Under the pieces are notes generated by a model. It was not told the DNA's origin, searched no databases, and was given only the letters and a program-made list of their open reading frames with translations. From contig CP036432.1 in the NCBI GenBank assembly GCA_007753675.1, positions 7,070,233 to 7,134,232 on the forward strand: DNA of 64,000 nucleotides, given 5' to 3'. Positions 10,601 through 20,200 of the stretch are shown piece after piece. This DNA comes from Stieleria magnilauensis (GTDB taxonomy: Bacteria; Planctomycetota; Planctomycetia; Pirellulales; Pirellulaceae). A program made the position numbers and the translations under genes. Numbering within the stretch: position 1 is the first letter of the stretch; every line of letters begins with the position of its first letter.

Positions 10601-12027
10601 AGAATCCGGGCTTCGTCCTTCTGCACGCCGCTCAATCGAGATGCTTGTTGAAGCAATGCCAAGACACGTTGTCGGTAACCGCTTTGTCGAGCGCGACGCG
10701 TCGCTTCGGCTTCACCGATCAACGACCCATACAAGTTTTGCTTGGCTTCAGCGGTCGCCCGCTCCGCCTCGGCGCGACGGTATTCCGCCATCCGCCACCA
10801 GAACCCGACCGAGACGAAACCGGTCAGCAGAGCGACGACAAGCAGCGAGAGCAACGACGCAACTTCGGGGCGTCGTTTGCACCACTTCCAGGCGCGTGAC
10901 GACCAACCGACAGGTTTGGCTTCGATGGCGTGTCCATTCAGGAACCGTCGCAGATCGTTGCGTAGGTCTGCTGCGCTGCGATACCTGGACTCAGGTGCTT
11001 TCTCAAGACACTTCAAACAGATAGTCTCGAGATCTCGCGGCACTCCCGGATTCAACAGACGTGGTCGGACGGGTTCGTTCTCGATGACTTGGCGAATCGT
11101 TTCGACCGTCGACTCGGCAACGAAGGGCGCTCGACCGACCAGACTTGTGTAAAGAATCGCGCCGAGCGAATAGACGTCGCTTGGGACACCGACCCGACCA
11201 TGTTCGGCCGCGGCCTGCTCGGGAGCCATGAAGCGGGGCGTCCCGAGGATCTGCCCGGTGTGTGTGATCTCTCCCAACTCAGCGTCGGCATCGAACAGCG
11301 GCTTGGACAGTCCGAAGTCGGTGATGTGAGGCTCTCCGTTGACATCCAGCAGCACGTTGGCGGGTTTGAGATCGCGATGCAACACGCCCCGCTGGTGAGC
11401 GAAATGAATCGCGTCAGCCAACGTCGCGACCAATTCCGCTGCACGACGTGGCGACAATGAGTCTTCACGTAGTGTCTCAGCAAGACTTTCGCCCTCGATG
11501 AAATCCATCGTGAAGTAGTGGTGGCCGTCATGTTTGCCGATCTCATGCACGCCAACGATATGTGGATGCTTCAACGCGGCGGCCGAACGTGCTTCACGGC
11601 GAAATCGCTCCACTTGCGCATCATTGGCAAGTCGACCGCTGAGAATCATCTTCAATGCGACCGTACGACGGAGTGATTCTTGCCGTGCTTTGAAGACGAT
11701 CCCCATGCCCCCGCGAGCCACTTCACCGAGAATGAGATACTCGCCGATATACCGAATCGATGCGTTTGGAGGCACGGCCGATTGCTTGAGCTGCGAGACT
11801 TGCGTGGCATTGATCGCCTCGTCGGACGTCAACTCGCAGTTCTCGACGGCTTGGTCGAGCAGATCCAAGTCCGCGAAGAATGAATGAAGCTCTTGTTCGA
11901 ACCTCTTGTGCCGGTTGATGAAGACGTGCCGCGGTACCGATTCTCCGTTCTCGATCAACCGGTAGTATTCATGAACGACGCGATCAAAGGCCTCATCGCG
12001 ATCTTGTTTGTCACTCGTTTCCGCCAT
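7687..12027 (-). CDS. Ser/Thr protein kinase with transmembrane segment and C-terminal WD40 propeller
   Basis: A 1446-residue Hanks-type kinase. Residues ~94-365 are the kinase domain: glycine loop GEVARGGMG (101-109), catalytic lysine in VALKM (K126), HRDLKPAN (217-224), DFG (237-239) and APE (268-270). The Lys, Asp and DFG residues are all present, so it should be active. One membrane helix follows (about 390-411). Roughly residues 480-1130 carry WD40 repeats, recognisable from recurring FSPDG..A.GS..G.V..W units, for example FHPSKAMLASGSQDGTVRFW; this part should face the periplasm or act as a docking platform. The last ~300 residues are a separate repetitive region with RYCELWE/YFALWRN-like units. 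The gene overlaps the upstream ECF sigma gene by 17 bp, a pairing typical of planctomycetes, so the kinase probably signals to that sigma factor. Confidence 0.95.
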   Translation of the reverse strand: MAETSDKQDRDEAFDRVVHEYYRLIENGESVPRHVFINRHKRFEQELHSFFADLDLLDQAVENCELTSDEAINATQVSQLKQSAVPPNASIRYIGEYLILGEVARGGMGIVFKARQESLRRTVALKMILSGRLANDAQVERFRREARSAAALKHPHIVGVHEIGKHDGHHYFTMDFIEGESLAETLREDSLSPRRAAELVATLADAIHFAHQRGVLHRDLKPANVLLDVNGEPHITDFGLSKPLFDADAELGEITHTGQILGTPRFMAPEQAAAEHGRVGVPSDVYSLGAILYTSLVGRAPFVAESTVETIRQVIENEPVRPRLLNPGVPRDLETICLKCLEKAPESRYRSAADLRNDLRRFLNGHAIEAKPVGWSSRAWKWCKRRPEVASLLSLLVVALLTGFVSVGFWWRMAEYRRAEAERATAEAKQNLYGSLIGEAEATRRARQSGYRQRVLALLQQASRLSGVQKDEARILQEAILCFGDFVGNQPTTVEGPALVDSPGAATFLDEERIAVAVANGGVVVRHVGDGSEQSRVYRIGLDIRAMAMANGGTTILMVDKDSLERWDRQQDGRWIQQWECPAAYSSHYMDIGVGQDLIALIDRFQIRLIGISDGKPVRSFQVPQDYEFLFRQHGFLTTAISPDQRYVAAADTPESVFIWNAATGELVKRIRSPGAGVPNVQFSSDGQFLVVGSDQGFATYRCDDFSQWSVIQTDPIFSLAVSADATRLITVNEVGAVHLWNLLTQRLVATLSHPGSPPLGSAGFSPGGTRVFSSGAERLRIWNLADTPERIVLHGHQRPVSCVAFHPSKAMLASGSQDGTVRFWDTQAGRELSKLPVGEAVKAVKFSPDGSLIAAVTSRSLLVWQLSGKGDLNTVLQLIRNGLAFNDIAFSPDGKWFASCGPEGVPVWEIQRVGDGAIELREVRRESIFGQSIAFDASSRYIAVNARLLFGWIDLSDPDSKSRTIGKRMFSSNLVASPNDQNLIAVSADGTLLEWNLEKGQANRQIAELGRLSSPVIAIAPSGDILAVQASHRNVRLLDLRTRSTMFDLADEHASINAIRWEPGGRRLAIGLTDGGVAIWDLTRISQQLVYAGLSSGLERFANPGDTAKAPPSSEMAQQVWQPTKVVSIDDVQAKKYLATWGIESQPEPSSLDEPLIDVPLDESIREEIKQWHGGASLNGAFVLGIPVAEFDRLDQQLATAGYRLSSISPVWSGGQVVVSAGWQSGEFDAIWELDFSEESLNQKQQEKIASGYRLADVGGYVEDRPGSEERYFALWRNDLPGTAKQWLVLGESEEQARKTFYDKMNDYEPILRQCYYDANNQIRYCELWERFDEPALEPWFAYANSYDVIFGEIRRAGMNRYPCRSFKVSRSHDENATIYSGVWRSDEKGVATRLIFGESPRTVQVVGTEMLRSGFRPRCVSMAPSVDRDPVAAVVWEKATGLKN

Positions 12028-12586
12028 GGTGTTCCACCGCGTTCAACTTGTTTCGAAGTTTTTTCAATCCGCGTCGAAGGAGTCCGGCAACGGCTTCGGG
12101 GGACCGATCCAGGTGCACTGCAATGTCGGAGACCTTCCATCCGTGAACATGCTTGAGCATCACCGCGTTGCATTCTGCTTCCAACAAGGAGCCCATCGCG
12201 TCGGCGAGTTGTTCGGCACGTTCCTGCCGAATCAGGTGTTGGCTCGGTGACGTCTGCTCGGCAGACGGTTCGTTGATGATCCGCAGCGCCGATTCTTGCA
12301 GTTGTTGATCGATCGAGCGTTCAAGGCGAATGTCACGCTTTTGCGCTTGATATTTATTCACCAGATTGATCAACGTGTGCGTCAAAATGGTCTTCAACCA
12401 CGCTCTCAATTCGACTTCGCTGGACCCCCGAAACCCATCCAGATCCTGGTACGCCCGCAACAGCGTCGTCTGGACGACGTCGGAAACGTCTTCCTTGGAG
12501 CGGAAACGCGGGTTCAGCTGCATGTCGGCGAGGACTCTCAGGTACCGCCGATACTGCTCGAGATTCGGTTGTTTGTCGCACGACAT
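12011..12586 (-). CDS. ECF-type RNA polymerase sigma factor, planctomycete kinase-associated kind
   Basis: A 191-residue sigma-70-family protein with regions 2 and 4 only. Region 2 is seen around residues 20-90 (DVSDVVQTTLLRAYQDLDGF and LRAWLKTILTHTLINLVNKY) and region 4, the -35-binding helix-turn-helix, around 130-185 (HGWKVSDIAVHLDRSPEAVA then GLLRRGLKKLRNKL). No anti-sigma factor is encoded nearby; instead the 3' end overlaps the kinase start by 17 bp. In planctomycetes such sigma/kinase couples are common, and phosphorylation is thought to replace the anti-sigma switch. The overlap implies translational coupling. The target promoters cannot be deduced here. No clear promoter was found in the 117 bp before it. 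Confidence 0.93.
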   Translation of the reverse strand: MSCDKQPNLEQYRRYLRVLADMQLNPRFRSKEDVSDVVQTTLLRAYQDLDGFRGSSEVELRAWLKTILTHTLINLVNKYQAQKRDIRLERSIDQQLQESALRIINEPSAEQTSPSQHLIRQERAEQLADAMGSLLEAECNAVMLKHVHGWKVSDIAVHLDRSPEAVAGLLRRGLKKLRNKLNAVEHHGGNE

Positions 12587-12703
12587 CGCGTCAATTCAGG
12601 TCGGTAAACCGGCGTCAAAACGCATCCGTGATGGCTTGGGACTAGTCGCTGCTATCTAAGAGGCAACGGTTACCCGACATTCGACCGCCATTTTCGAATC
12701 ATT

Positions 12704-13846
12704 TTAGTGATCGATCCGCCGCGTCGTCGTTTTCGGTGGTGAAACCCGCCCCAGGCTGCCGCGGCCGTCTTCCAAACGCATTTGCACGTCTTCGGCAAGC
12801 TGCTCGCTGTCGGCGTCCCAGTACGCGTGCTTCTGGGCATCCGCCATCGGCGCAAGCGGCGCGACGATGCGAAATCCTGTCATGCGGCTCTCCTCGGACG
12901 TCATCCACCACGAGCTGCGTGGAAAATCTGGGTCTTCGTCCCACCACGCGACCGTGGTGCGACCCACCGATTCGGCCGTGCAGTCTTCCGCGTCGCTGTC
13001 AGCGTTTCCGCCGCAGGCGACGTGCCCAAAACGCAGCCCCGTGATCGCCGTGTCTTCGATCACCAACTCAGACACATTGCCGTGGACGTCGTGCAGGCCC
13101 CAAGCGTTGGGCTTTTTCGTCCCGACGCGCAGGGTCAACGAATCGATCGATGAGTTCTCCAGATAGACGGCAAACTCGCCGAGTCGCTTGGTGTCGTCCC
13201 CATAACAATAACGCGTCCGACTGCCCGCCAACGCGGCATACTGCCACTCGCTCCGCAGCGGCAGCCGATAGGTTTGACCGGTCAGCAACGTCAGGTACTT
13301 GGTGTACTGTCGCGCGGCAAATTGACTGACCGTCGTCACCGGGGAATCTGGTGCACCGGCATACTCGAAATTGTATTGCGGGTCATAAACGTCCGTCGGT
13401 CCGGTCACGGCGTCGACATCGGTCGGGGAATTCGCTTGATTGATGCCTTCGGATGCGTCCTGCTTCTGTCGGTAGTACAACTGTCGATAGGGCAGGTACT
13501 GCTCCATCGTGATTTCGCACTTGCCGATCCAGAACGGTTCGAAAGAAACCTGTTGCGCGGTTCCCGCCGGCTGATCCTTCGCCACCGGATCGCCGAAATC
13601 GTCGAACTGTTGATACGGTGGCAGTGGCTGAAGCGTCATCGTGCCACCGGGCACCGGCAGCATCTCGATGACGACGTTGGAGCCGGGGATCGGTTGATCG
13701 TAAGCGACCATGAAACCCGTTGCCGTTTTCACGAATCGACCCGCTGCAGGTTGATCCGACACCAGTCGCGTCTCAGGTCCGCCGGCAAAACTGCAGCAAG
13801 CGAACAACGCGACCGTCAATGCAACGCGAGTCGACAGATTCATCAC
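12704..13846 (-). CDS. Secreted SUMF1/FGE-fold protein (formylglycine-generating-enzyme family)
   Basis: The 380-residue product starts at ATG 13846 with a signal peptide (MMNLSTRVALTVALFACCSF, cleavage near FAGG). It then shows the SUMF1 fold: PGGTM near residue 70, FWIGKCEITMEQYLPYRQ near 105-122, YRLPLRSEWQYAALAGSRTR near 193-212, and NAWGLHDVHGNVSELV near 249-264, ending with the GFRIV strand. Authentic FGE makes formylglycine in sulfatases and uses a copper-binding Cys pair near the C terminus. Here the cysteines (VACGGN, AEDCTA) are not arranged clearly as that pair, so a catalytic role is unproven; many planctomycete members are extracellular binding modules. It lies 117 bp upstream of nothing co-directional except the ECF/kinase genes downstream, and is probably its own unit. 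Confidence 0.85.
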   Translation of the reverse strand: MMNLSTRVALTVALFACCSFAGGPETRLVSDQPAAGRFVKTATGFMVAYDQPIPGSNVVIEMLPVPGGTMTLQPLPPYQQFDDFGDPVAKDQPAGTAQQVSFEPFWIGKCEITMEQYLPYRQLYYRQKQDASEGINQANSPTDVDAVTGPTDVYDPQYNFEYAGAPDSPVTTVSQFAARQYTKYLTLLTGQTYRLPLRSEWQYAALAGSRTRYCYGDDTKRLGEFAVYLENSSIDSLTLRVGTKKPNAWGLHDVHGNVSELVIEDTAITGLRFGHVACGGNADSDAEDCTAESVGRTTVAWWDEDPDFPRSSWWMTSEESRMTGFRIVAPLAPMADAQKHAYWDADSEQLAEDVQMRLEDGRGSLGRVSPPKTTTRRIDH

Positions 13847-14160
13847 GAACTCTCCTCAGATACGCCCACCGCGAATCGGCCCCACCTCGTACAATCAGAA
13901 TAGCCGTTCTCCGACTCTGTGGGGAACCGCGTTCGAGAGAACAAACCGCCACCAAGGATATTATCGACCTCAAAGGCAGCACCCATTATCGCGTATCCTT
14001 CATTGGCAAACGGTTGACTTTCTCCTGTCATCACAGCTCCCCAATTCGCGAATTACGGTTCTTTTCCCATAAAAATCCAATGAGTGTCCTGAGCGTTTTC
14101 ACTCTCGCATTAGCGTTCATCAGTGTTCATTAGCGGTTTCAAAATTCCTCGCCAACCACG
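13847..14160. other. 314-bp intergenic region, no gene seen
   Basis: This stretch separates the start of the SUMF1-fold gene from the end of the heme gene, both on the minus strand. It should contain the promoter of the former on the far side and the end of the latter. Near 14105-14140 there is a loose direct repeat (TTAGCGTTCATCAGTGTTCATTAGCGG-like, not exact). I found no small coding sequence, strong hairpin or sigma-54 site. Confidence 0.5.
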
Positions 14161-16125
14161 CTACCGCGCGCTGAGCTCTTTGACGGTTTCGACCAGCGCG
14201 ATGGCGTTTTCGACGGGGGTTTCTTTGAACACGCCGTGACCGAGGTTGAAGATGTGGCCCTTGCGTCCGGCGACGCTGTCGAGCAGGTCTGCTGCCCGCG
14301 TTCGAATTACATCGGGATCGGCCAACAGCACCGCCGGATCGAGGTTTCCTTGCACACTCTTGTCGCGGCCGATGCGATCCCAGGCCACGGGCAGCGGGAT
14401 CCGCCAATCGACACCGACCACCGTCCGGCTGTCGCCCCGAAGCAAAGGCAACAACTCGGGATTTCCGGTGGCGAAATTGATCACCGGCACGCCGGGCGCG
14501 ATCCCCGCGATGATCTGATTCATCCACGGCAACACGAACTCGCTGTATTCGATCGGCGACAGGCAGCCGGCCCAGCTGTCGAACAACTGCACGCACTGGG
14601 CTCCGGCGGCGATTTGATGGTTCAGGTAAACCGTGATCGCTTCGGACAGTGTGCTCATCAATTCCGCCCAGGCGCCGCCGCCGGACTGCGAAACCGATTC
14701 GTACATCAACTTCTTCGTGTTCGTGTAAACCTTGCTGCCGCCGCCTTCGATCGCATAGCTGGCCAACGTGAACGGCGATCCGGCAAACCCGATCAACGGG
14801 ATTCCCTCGGGCAGATCGGCACGGGTTTGTCGCACCGTTTCATACACGAACCCCAGCGACTGGGGATCGTCCAAGCGTTTTAGTCGCGTCAGGTCGTCAC
14901 TGCTGCGAATCGGGTTGTGGATCACCGGCCCGTCGCCGGCGACGAATTCCAGATCAAATCCGAGTGGCTGCAGCAGCGGCAACAGGTCCGAAAAGATGAT
15001 CGCCGCATCGACGCCCAATCGGTCGACCGCGGTGCACATCACTTCGCTGCAAAGCGCCGGGTTGGCGCACAATTCCAGGAAACTCTGCTTGGCGCGGACT
15101 TCGCGATACTCGCTCATGTAACGTCCGGCTTGCCGCATCAACCAGATCGGCGTGCGCTCGGTCGGTTCACCGCGACAGGCTTTCAGGAACAGACTGTCGT
15201 GCGACGGGTGCTTTTCCGCCGTCGCGGGCGACTCGGTGACGAACGAAATTGATTGTTGAATCTTTTCGTCGGTTTCCTTCAATCGTTTTTTAGCGGCAAC
15301 CAGCTGCGCGGAACGTCTTGCCGATTCGACGACCAGGTGGCCCATCTTGGGATGCGACGGTTCCAGGTCGGCGTGCAGGTCACATTCGGCCAACATTTGC
15401 GACGTCGTCGGACCGATCGACGCGATCGCGGTAGTCCGCAATCCCGATCGCAATTGATCGGTGATGCCCATCGTTTCGGCCATCCGCATCATGTTGACGA
15501 TCTGGTGGGCACTGGTCAGCAGCAACAGGTCACGCTGCCCGTCGGCGAGGGCCTGGATGTTTTCTCGCAGCGGATCGGTTTGCTCGGGAAAGTCCCAGCC
15601 ATACACGCGAACCGGTTGCACCGATGCGCCACGGGCTTCCAATCCGGCGACCAGCGAGGCGTTGGAGATGCCGTATTCCTGCAGCCCGATTTCTTGATTG
15701 GCGACGGCCAGTTTGTGGTCGTCGATGTAACGCAAGATCTCACGCCACGTGTTCGGTTCGCCGATCCGGTGTGTCGCTTTTACCCCCGCCTCGCGCAGCG
15801 CCGCGACGGGTTTGGGGCCGCGGCAGATGGTGGTGATGTCGGAGAGCGAATCGAGGAAACGCTGCGTGTTGACGTGTTTTTCGATCGAACGCATCAGAAA
15901 GCGAAATCCGACGCCGGTCATGAAAATCACGGTGCTGATTTCGCCGGTCATCACGCGATAGGCAAAATCGATGGCCGCCCGGTTCGGCTCGATCGGCACC
16001 TCTCGCATCGAGGGGCTCACGTGGGGGACGCCGCCGTGCCGCTCGATCAGTCGTCGCATGTCGTCGCCGCGGCGGCTTTCCAAGGAAGCGACGTGGAGGC
16101 CGGCGAAATCAGCGTCATTGGGCAT
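14161..16125 (-). CDS. hemDE: Fused uroporphyrinogen-III synthase / uroporphyrinogen decarboxylase
   Basis: One 654-residue protein carries two successive heme-pathway enzymes. Residues ~1-275 are uroporphyrinogen-III synthase (HemD), which cyclises hydroxymethylbilane: it has the two-lobe pattern, with VIFMTGVGFRFLMRSIE (about 66-82) in lobe 1 and LLLLTSAHQIVNMMR (about 200-214) and ASIGPTTSQMLAE in lobe 2. A polar linker (about 276-317) leads to uroporphyrinogen decarboxylase (HemE, ~318-654), marked by PIWLMRQAGRYMSEYR (326-341) with its substrate arginines, and SDLLPLLQPLGFDLEF. HemE converts uroporphyrinogen III to coproporphyrinogen III. Start ATG 16125 follows from the protein start; the frame stays open to 16557 but that part overlaps divergent trmB. 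Expected in the cytoplasm; fusion allows direct transfer of an unstable product. Confidence 0.92.
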   Translation of the reverse strand: MPNDADFAGLHVASLESRRGDDMRRLIERHGGVPHVSPSMREVPIEPNRAAIDFAYRVMTGEISTVIFMTGVGFRFLMRSIEKHVNTQRFLDSLSDITTICRGPKPVAALREAGVKATHRIGEPNTWREILRYIDDHKLAVANQEIGLQEYGISNASLVAGLEARGASVQPVRVYGWDFPEQTDPLRENIQALADGQRDLLLLTSAHQIVNMMRMAETMGITDQLRSGLRTTAIASIGPTTSQMLAECDLHADLEPSHPKMGHLVVESARRSAQLVAAKKRLKETDEKIQQSISFVTESPATAEKHPSHDSLFLKACRGEPTERTPIWLMRQAGRYMSEYREVRAKQSFLELCANPALCSEVMCTAVDRLGVDAAIIFSDLLPLLQPLGFDLEFVAGDGPVIHNPIRSSDDLTRLKRLDDPQSLGFVYETVRQTRADLPEGIPLIGFAGSPFTLASYAIEGGGSKVYTNTKKLMYESVSQSGGGAWAELMSTLSEAITVYLNHQIAAGAQCVQLFDSWAGCLSPIEYSEFVLPWMNQIIAGIAPGVPVINFATGNPELLPLLRGDSRTVVGVDWRIPLPVAWDRIGRDKSVQGNLDPAVLLADPDVIRTRAADLLDSVAGRKGHIFNLGHGVFKETPVENAIALVETVKELSAR

Positions 16126-16266
16126 GGGTCGTTTTTCGTACTGTTCAGGTGGAGAGCGGTGGGCACCAGGATCCGTGGCGGCATTGTAGACGTTTTCGCT
16201 GTCGTTACGATTACCTCTTGACGACCAATTGACATCATCCCCCGCCGACCGGTTCCGATTTTTCCG

Positions 16267-16971
16267 ATGCCCCGCAGCCCCATTCGCGCCCCGAAACCGA
16301 CGCTCGATTTGACCGACCATTTGTTCGTTTTTCGCCAGCCCATTCCGGGCGAATTGGCTTCGGGAAGCGACACCGGATCGGAAATCCCATTCCCGCCGGT
16401 GCCCGAGACGATCCGCAGTGAAACGGTTTTCGATAACGACCGCCCGCTGGAAATCGAAGTCGGTAGCGGAAAAGGGCTGTTTCTGACCAACGAGTCGGGG
16501 CGAAATCCCGAGCACAATTTTTTGGGCATCGAAATCATCCACAAATACGCCAAACACTCCGCGGCGCGATTGGTCAAAGCGGGTCGATCCAATGCCAAGA
16601 TGATTTCCGGCAACGCCGAGCCGCTGCTCGCAGATCGCGTGCCCGCCGGATCACTCGAAGCGGTGCACGTTTATTTCCCCGACCCCTGGTGGAAAAAACG
16701 GCATCGCAAGCGGCGGGTCGTCAACGAGGGCAGCGTCCAAAGTTTTTTGGCTGCACTGCGCCCCGGCGGCCGGTTCCATTTTTGGACCGACGTGCTGGAC
16801 TACTTCGAAGCCACCATCGAGATGATTGCGGAAATCGCCCCGGAATTCGGCGTGCCAATCCCCGAAGAAAAAGCGCCCTCGTCGCACGACCTGGACTACC
16901 GGACGCATTTCGAACGCCGCAGCCGTCAGAATCAGATCCCGGTGTATCGGGTCCGGTACGAAAAAAAGTGA
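16267..16971 (+). CDS. trmB: tRNA (guanine-N7-)-methyltransferase
   Basis: A 234-residue SAM-dependent enzyme that methylates G46 in the variable loop of tRNA. The SAM-binding motif is LEIEVGSGKGLFL (near 62-74), and the family signature is VYFPDPWWKKRHRKRRVV (near 138-155), where the Asp and the basic patch handle tRNA. The N terminus, ~45 residues before the Rossmann part, is longer than in E. coli and probably disordered. It is divergent from hemDE with a 141-bp shared upstream region. The ATG at 16267 is the first plausible start after that region. No operon partner is seen downstream; a repeat-rich gap separates it from dnaE. Confidence 0.93.
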   Translation: MPRSPIRAPKPTLDLTDHLFVFRQPIPGELASGSDTGSEIPFPPVPETIRSETVFDNDRPLEIEVGSGKGLFLTNESGRNPEHNFLGIEIIHKYAKHSAARLVKAGRSNAKMISGNAEPLLADRVPAGSLEAVHVYFPDPWWKKRHRKRRVVNEGSVQSFLAALRPGGRFHFWTDVLDYFEATIEMIAEIAPEFGVPIPEEKAPSSHDLDYRTHFERRSRQNQIPVYRVRYEKK

Positions 16972-16979
16972 GCGGGTGG

Positions 16980-17139
16980 GAGGCAGAATGATTCGGGGCA
17001 GAATGATGGGGGGCAAAACGATGGGGGCAAAACGATGATTGGGGAACGAAAACTTTCGTGTTGGGTACGCCTATGGATTTCTCTAAATCCAGGACCAGAA
17101 AACAGCAGATTGATCGTTTTGCCCCGATCGTTTTGCCCC
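16980..17139. repeat. Intergenic cluster of 13-bp GGGGCAAAACGAT repeats in both orientations
   Basis: GGGGCAGAATGAT occurs at 16995-17007 (and a variant just before it), GGGGCAAAACGAT at 17010-17022 and 17024-17036. The reverse complement ATCGTTTTGCCCC occurs twice at 17113-17125 and 17127-17139. The two blocks could pair into a long stem with a loop of about 76 nt, between trmB and dnaE. It could act as a transcription end for trmB, but no T-run follows. Confidence 0.7.
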
Positions 17140-17239
17140 CTCTTACTTCCGGTCCGTCCGATTATCGGAGCTGAATCAGACTGCTAGAATACCGGTCAAT
17201 CGTGCCCCAGCCAGCCACCCACGGAAGAGCCCTTTTCGC

Positions 17240-20200
17240 ATGTCGGACAACGCCAGCAACGACTCCATCGTCACGCCCGCCAAGCCCTTCGTCCACCTGC
17301 ATTGTCACAGCCACTACAGTTTGCTGGACGGTGCCGGTGACATCAAACGTCTGGTCAACCGCGCCGTCGATCATGGGATGAACGCGTTGGCGTTGACCGA
17401 TCACGGCAACCTGCACGGGGCGCTGGAATTCTATCGCGCGGCCAAAGGCGCCGGCATCAACCCGATCATCGGTTACGAAGCCTACATCGCCCCGGGCAGC
17501 CGTTTCGACAAGGGCGGCGCCGGACGCAGCAAAGACGCCAGCTATCACCTGACGCTGCTGGCCAAAAACCGTACCGGTTTCAAGAACCTGATCAAGCTGG
17601 CCAGTGCGGCGTCCTTGGAAGGATTTTATTTCAAACCGCGAATCGATAAAGAAATCCTGCAGACGTTCAACGAAGGCATCATCTGCTTGTCGGGATGCGT
17701 GAGCAGTGAATTCAGCCGCACGGTGATGAAAGCCAGTGACACCGGCGAACACGAGAAGGAGGCGATGGAGATCGCCGGCTGGTTCCACAAGGTGTTCGGC
17801 GACCGCTACTTCATCGAAGTGATGAACAACGGCTTGGACATCCAACGCATGCAACTCGAAGGCGCCGTCGACATCGCCAACAAGATGGGATTGCCCGTCG
17901 TCACGACCAGTGATTGTCACTACGTCAATCAGGAAGACGCCGAAGCCCAAGACATCATGCTGTGCATCAACACCGGTCGTTTCCGAACGGACACGTCGCG
18001 GATGAAGATGGAGAACGATCAGTTCTTCCTGCGCAGCCCCGAACAGATGTACGAGCATTTTCCCGGCATGGAAGACTGCGTCGCGCGAAGCCAGGAAATC
18101 GCCGACAGCGTCGACATCGATATCGAATTGGGCAAGTACTACTTCCCCAAGTTCGAATGCCCCAACGAGATGAAGCCGATCGACTATCTGCGCGAGCTTT
18201 GCATCAAGGGGTTGCTGGAACGCTACGAAGGCGACGACGAACGGATCGTCGACGGCAAGCTGTCTGACGAAGTGATGGCACGGCTGGATCGGGAACTCGG
18301 CGTCATCGAAAAACTGAACTATCCGACGTACTTCCTGATCGTCTGGGATTTCGTCATCCACGCTCGCAACAAGGGGATCTCGGCGACCGCGCGGGGCAGC
18401 GGAGTGGGCGCCATCGTGTGTTACGCCCTGTACATGTCGCACGTTTGTCCGCTGCGTTACGACCTGCTGTTCGAACGGTTTTTGGACGAAAGCCGGACCG
18501 AGCCGCCGGATATCGATATCGACTTCGAAAAAGAACGTCGCGTCGAAGTCATCGAGTATGTGAAAGAACGCTACGGCAGCGAGAACGTTTGCCAGATCGG
18601 AACGTTCGGAACGCTGGCCGCACGGGCGGCGATCAAAGATACCGGGCGGGCGTTGGGGATTCCCCTGTCACGCGTCAACCAGATCACCGAGATGGTGCCC
18701 GATGAGCTGAAGATCACGATCAAGAAAGCGTTGGAAAAGAGCGCGGACTTGAAACAAACCTATGACGGTGATCCGGAGATCCGCGAGCTGTTGGATCTGG
18801 CGATGAAGATCGAAGGTCTGGCGCGCAACGTCGGCACCCACGCCGCGGCCGTCGTGATCGCCGACAAGCCACTCTCGGAATACGTTCCGCTGACGCGTGT
18901 GCCCGGCAAACAAGACGTCATCACCCAGTGGTCGATGAACGACGTCGAAGCCAGCGGTTTGCTGAAGATGGACTTTTTGGGGCTGCGCAACCTGACGATG
19001 CTCAGCCGGTCGGTGAAATTCATCAAACAGACGACGGGCAAAGACGTCGATCCGCTGAAGTTTCCGCTCGACGACAAAGCCACCTACGCGCTGCTGCAAC
19101 GGGGTGAAACGAAGGGCGTGTTCCAATTGGAATCCGGCGGGATTCGTGACCTGCTGACGCGGATGAAGCCCGACTGTTTCCACGACATCATCGCCACCGC
19201 CGCGTTGTATCGTCCCGGACCGCTCGAAGGCGGCATGGTCGACGACTATGTGAACATCAAACACGGTCGGCAGAGTCCGGAATACAAGCACCCGGTCTTG
19301 AAAGAGATCCTGGAAGAAACCAACAGCATCATGGTTTACCAGGAACAGGTGATGCGGATCCTCAACCGCCTCGGCGGCGTCCCGCTGGCCAAGGCGTACA
19401 CGTGTATTAAAGCGATCAGTAAAAAGAAAGAAGCGCTGATCAACCAAAACCAGGAGGTGTTCTTAAAGGGCGCCGTCGAAAGCGGGCTCGCCCAAAAAGA
19501 CGCCGAAGACATCTGGAACCTGATCGTCAAGTTTGCCGGTTACGGATTCAATAAATGCGTCGTCGGCGAAACGGAAGTGATCGACGCGGTCACGGGAGAA
19601 TCGACAACCGTCGAAGAACTTTTCCAGAGCAAACGGGAGTTCACGATCCATGCCCTGAACGACCGCCAGAAACTGGTGCCGCGAAAGGTCACCGATGTCG
19701 TTTGGAATGGCGTTCGTCAAACGTTCACCGTCACCACGCGCACCGGACGTCAAATCACAGCGACGGGCAACCACCCGATGAAGACCTTCGATGGCTGGAC
19801 GAACATCGACGATCTGAACGTCGGAGACAAGATCGCGGTCGCTCGAACGATCGAACCGATGCAGACGGTCCAGTGGTCCGATCACGAAGTGATCACTTTG
19901 GGATGGCTGATCGCAGAAGGAAATCTTTGCCACCCGACCTGTTTGTACTTCTATTCGAATTCGCAGTCGCAAGTCGACGATTTTGTCTACCATTCGGAGC
20001 AATTCGACGAGACATCGGCGCGAAGCGACTACCGCAGCGACGGTCGTATCGAAGTCTGTCTGTCGACCGGGCGTGATACACGACTGGGCAGTTTGGACCA
20101 CGATGGGGTTGGAACCGCCGTCGCCGCAAAACGCATCACCGGGCTGCGGTGCGGTGCGTATGCCTGGGTTCAGTCGCTCGGGCTGACAGGAAAGAAAGCC

